NCBI GenBank assembly: GCA_947453125.1
Contig: CANGGC010000008.1
Span: forward strand, 1-16,332
Direction: 5' to 3'
DNA: 16,332 bases
DNA from: Planctomycetaceae bacterium
GTDB lineage: Bacteria > Planctomycetota > Planctomycetia > Pirellulales > UBA1268
Shown here: piece after piece, positions 14,510 through 16,332 of the stretch
How the letters are laid out: the number at the start of each line of letters is the position of its first letter
Position numbering within the stretch: the stretch's first letter is position 1
The notes under the pieces: model-generated
The model's database searches: none
Told to the model about the DNA's origin: nothing
Seen by the model: only the letters and a program-made list of their open reading frames with translations
Made by a program: the position numbers and the translations under genes

Positions 14510-15640
14510 TCAGGAACTCGACAGACCGTAGCGGCTGAGCCACTCCCGGAACTCGGTCAGCGTCTTGAACTCGTGAGGGATGTCGGCCGGCAGCGAGTCC
14601 GGCTTGATCGGCGAGCCCTCGTCTGGAACGATCAGCCGCAGGCCGGTGGTGTAGATGTCGCCATTTTCGGTGCCGAGATTCGGGAACATGTCCTTGATGA
14701 CGGTCTGGTCGTCGCCGAGCATGGCGACGAGGAGACGGATGGTCTGCGAACCCATCTCGAACGGATTCTGGACGACCATCGCGTCGATGAGGCCGTTCCC
14801 CATGTGCTCCAGTGCGATCGCCTGGGCATCGAACGTGACCACCGTCGTCGTGTCGCGGACATTTCGCTCCTTGACGACCTCGGCGATCGCAGGGGCGTCG
14901 TAGGCCCAGATTCCCACGAGTGCCACGAGGTCGCGGTGGTTGACAAGCGCCGTGCGGACGTTGTCGCGGGCCTTCGCCCCCTCCATCCCGTCGGGCATCC
15001 GGTCGAGTTCGCTGTAGGCGCTGCCGACCGCTTCCTGGAAGCCGTCCATCCGGGCCCGGGCGTTGTCGACGTCGGTGAACCCGGCGAACTGGACGTAGCC
15101 CCCGGAGGTGACGTTGCGGGCGGCAAGGATCTTCCCGGCGGCGGCCCCGAGAAGGCGGCCACCGACGATGTTGTCGGTGCCGATGTAGTAGGGGCGGGCG
15201 TCACGGAAGCGGGCGCGGTCAACGTCGCTGTCGACGGTGATCACCTTGACCCCTTTGGCCGCGAGTTTCTTCATCTCCTCGATGATCGCGGCGTTGTCGG
15301 CCTGGATGACGGAGATCGCCACGCCGGCGATATCAGACTGGCTGGCGAACTGGCGGAGCTTCTCGATCTGCCCCTGAGCGGTGCCGTTGTTCTTCTCCAT
15401 GACGGCGACAAGGCCCTTCGACTCGATGCCGAAGAGCTTCGCCCCTTCCTGGAGGCCGGCGTTGCAAGCATCCCAGAACGGATCGTCACCGTTGGTGAGG
15501 AAGATCAGCCGCTTCGTCGGGCCAGCGGCGGCGGCCTTTCCGGTCGCGTCCGGGCTGCCCTTCTTCGCCTCGGGCGAACACCCGACCGCCAAGCCGAGGA
15601 GGCACGCCACCGAAAGGGTCATCTGCCGTCGCGTGAACAT
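14510..15640 (-). CDS. Sugar-binding lipoprotein of the CUT2 ABC importer
   Basis: This is a periplasmic-binding-protein-like subunit (RbsB/Peripla_BP_4 type) that captures a sugar outside the membrane and delivers it to the permease. From ATG 15640 it has 376 residues. The signal sequence MFTRRQMTLS-VACLLGLAVG ends in a lipobox with the acceptor Cys21, so it is a lipid-anchored protein. A Lys/Ala/Gly linker (24-43) leads to the binding fold: FLTNGDDPFWDACNAG (47-62), VDSDVDRARF (136-145, the usual sugar-contact Asp region), GTDN (154-157), WAYDAPAIAEVV (245-256) and TFDAQAIALEHMGNG (269-283). GGGTGG-like bases lie about six before the ATG. The open frame continues upstream to 16102, but that stretch lacks the fold and overlaps the flavin-reductase gene. 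The ligand is unknown; no sugar kinase or isomerase is near. Confidence 0.94.
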   Translation of the reverse strand: MFTRRQMTLSVACLLGLAVGCSPEAKKGSPDATGKAAAAGPTKRLIFLTNGDDPFWDACNAGLQEGAKLFGIESKGLVAVMEKNNGTAQGQIEKLRQFASQSDIAGVAISVIQADNAAIIEEMKKLAAKGVKVITVDSDVDRARFRDARPYYIGTDNIVGGRLLGAAAGKILAARNVTSGGYVQFAGFTDVDNARARMDGFQEAVGSAYSELDRMPDGMEGAKARDNVRTALVNHRDLVALVGIWAYDAPAIAEVVKERNVRDTTTVVTFDAQAIALEHMGNGLIDAMVVQNPFEMGSQTIRLLVAMLGDDQTVIKDMFPNLGTENGDIYTTGLRLIVPDEGSPIKPDSLPADIPHEFKTLTEFREWLSRYGLSSS

Positions 15641-15740
15641 GGTTTCCACCCTGAAGAGACGAAGCGTGACAAACGAAGCGCGTGAATTGAAGTTCGAGAT
15701 CGACTTCGGGGGGCCGGTCGTCGAGGCCCCAGATCCGGGT

Positions 15741-15761
15741 CCACCCCACCCCACCGCCGCC
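15741..15761 (-). other. G-rich tract with two-tetrad G-quadruplex potential upstream of the binding-protein gene
   Basis: The minus strand reads GGCGGCGGTGGGGTGGGGTGG between the flavin-reductase stop and the binding-protein ATG, about 100 bases before that ATG. The closely spaced G-runs with one-base loops could fold as a two-tetrad quadruplex in RNA or single-stranded DNA. In GC-rich DNA this can arise by chance. I could not place a promoter with confidence in this 148-base interval (15641-15788). Confidence 0.3.
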
Positions 15762-15788
15762 GATCCCCCACGGGAATCCCCAACCGGC

Positions 15789-16332
15789 TCAGTAACGTAA
15801 CCCATTTTTCCGCACATGCACGAGGGGGGCGCCGGCCGAGCCGGAATCCCCGCCCACCACCTCCGCCACGACGACCACATGGTCCCCGGCAGCCGCCCGA
15901 CTCGTCCCCCGGCACTCGATCCAACCCGCAGCCGCGGCGAGGGCCGCGGTGCCCCCGGGAGTGCGGAGGGTGTCGAGGCCGGCGAAGGGATCCTCCCCGG
16001 GATTTGACGGCCTTCCAAACCGCGACAAGAGGCCGCGCTGGGAATCGCCGAGGACGTTGACGACGAACGGAAGTCCGCGGTCGATCGCAGCGAGGAGATC
16101 ACGGGTCGGTGCCACCGCCACGGAGACCATGGGGGGGGCGAACCCGGCCTGCATGACCCAGCTGGCGAGCATCGTTCGATCGGCCCCGTCGTCCCGCCAG
16201 CTGATCACGAACAGCCCGCTCGGGATCCGCCCGAGCGCCGTGGCGACCCCCTCGCTGACCCCGGGCGCCCCGGAGGACTGGGTGGGCAGCGGGGATTCGG
16301 AGCGCGGTCCGGCGGGGTCGGGCGATGTGGCC
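15789..16332 (-). CDS. Flavin reductase-domain protein, 5' end beyond the window
   Basis: The frame is open from its stop at 15789 to the right edge with no stop codon, so the gene continues outside. The visible 181 residues begin with a Pro/Ser-rich stretch, then GVATALGRIPSGLFVIS, where the flavin-reductase (FMN-binding split barrel) fold starts. Further signatures are MLASWVMQAGFAPPMVSVAV, LPFVVNVL, GEDPFAGL, WIECR, AAGDHVVVVAEV and the final VHVRKNGLRY. The last parts closely resemble the flavin-reductase domain at the C-terminus of diflavin flavodiiron proteins, which reduces FMN with NAD(P)H. The GTG at 16208 lies inside the domain and is unlikely to be the true start. The Pro/Ser-rich stretch could be a linker to an upstream flavodiiron core or just the N-terminus of a stand-alone reductase. 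Only the missing sequence can tell. Confidence 0.82.
   Translation of the reverse strand, partial: ATSPDPAGPRSESPLPTQSSGAPGVSEGVATALGRIPSGLFVISWRDDGADRTMLASWVMQAGFAPPMVSVAVAPTRDLLAAIDRGLPFVVNVLGDSQRGLLSRFGRPSNPGEDPFAGLDTLRTPGGTAALAAAAGWIECRGTSRAAAGDHVVVVAEVVGGDSGSAGAPLVHVRKNGLRY

Noticed and set aside
14488..14510. GAAGAAGT / ACTTTTTT stem with a seven-T run, resembling an intrinsic terminator on the plus strand
   Set aside because: No plus-strand gene ends here. On the minus strand, where the operon runs, the run is an A-tract and the stem has mismatches.
15641..16102. N-terminal extension of the sugar-binding protein frame up to 16102
   Set aside because: It overlaps the flavin-reductase gene, is Pro/Ser/Arg-rich shadow sequence, and would bury the lipoprotein signal peptide that starts at 15640.

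Overview
The window is a compact, GC-rich (roughly two-thirds G+C by eye) stretch of bacterial chromosome. It holds ten complete protein genes and two genes cut by the window edges. No rRNA, tRNA, CRISPR array or insertion sequence was seen. The gene content, GTG starts, SD-poor starts and the style of the lipoproteins suggest a Planctomycetota-like bacterium. That is an inference from general resemblance, not a computed placement.

Left part (1-3351): a partial minus-strand gene leaves the window at base 1. Divergent from it is a DEAD-box RNA helicase (141-1613), followed 42 bases later by a family 4 (iron-sulfur) uracil-DNA glycosylase (1656-2501). A 265-base gap follows that holds a strong 14-bp stem-loop, then a small lipoprotein of unknown function (2767-3351).

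Centre-left (3388-7653, minus strand): leucyl-tRNA synthetase is followed by ADP-glucose pyrophosphorylase, the committing step of bacterial glycogen synthesis.

Centre (7769-11536, plus strand): a tight three-gene run. A stand-alone acyl-ACP synthetase-like adenylating enzyme overlaps by 4 bases (ATGA) a protein that looks like a truncated, catalytically dead glycoside hydrolase family 2 protein. A ThiF/MoeB/HesA-type E1-like enzyme with an extra C-terminal domain follows 37 bases later. The middle protein is the least explained gene of the window.

Right part (11566-15640, minus strand): a complete CUT2-type simple-sugar ABC importer in the order binding lipoprotein, permease, double ATPase. 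The permease carries an unusual C-terminal extension with two further predicted membrane segments. Upstream, on the same strand and running off the window, is a flavin-reductase domain that resembles the C-terminal domain of diflavin flavodiiron proteins.

The neighbours do not form one pathway. Helicase, UDG, LeuRS and GlgC are housekeeping genes. The parts worth a second look are the acyl-adenylate/pseudo-GH2/E1-like cassette, the extended permease, the truncated flavin-reductase gene and the leader hairpin of the lipoprotein gene.
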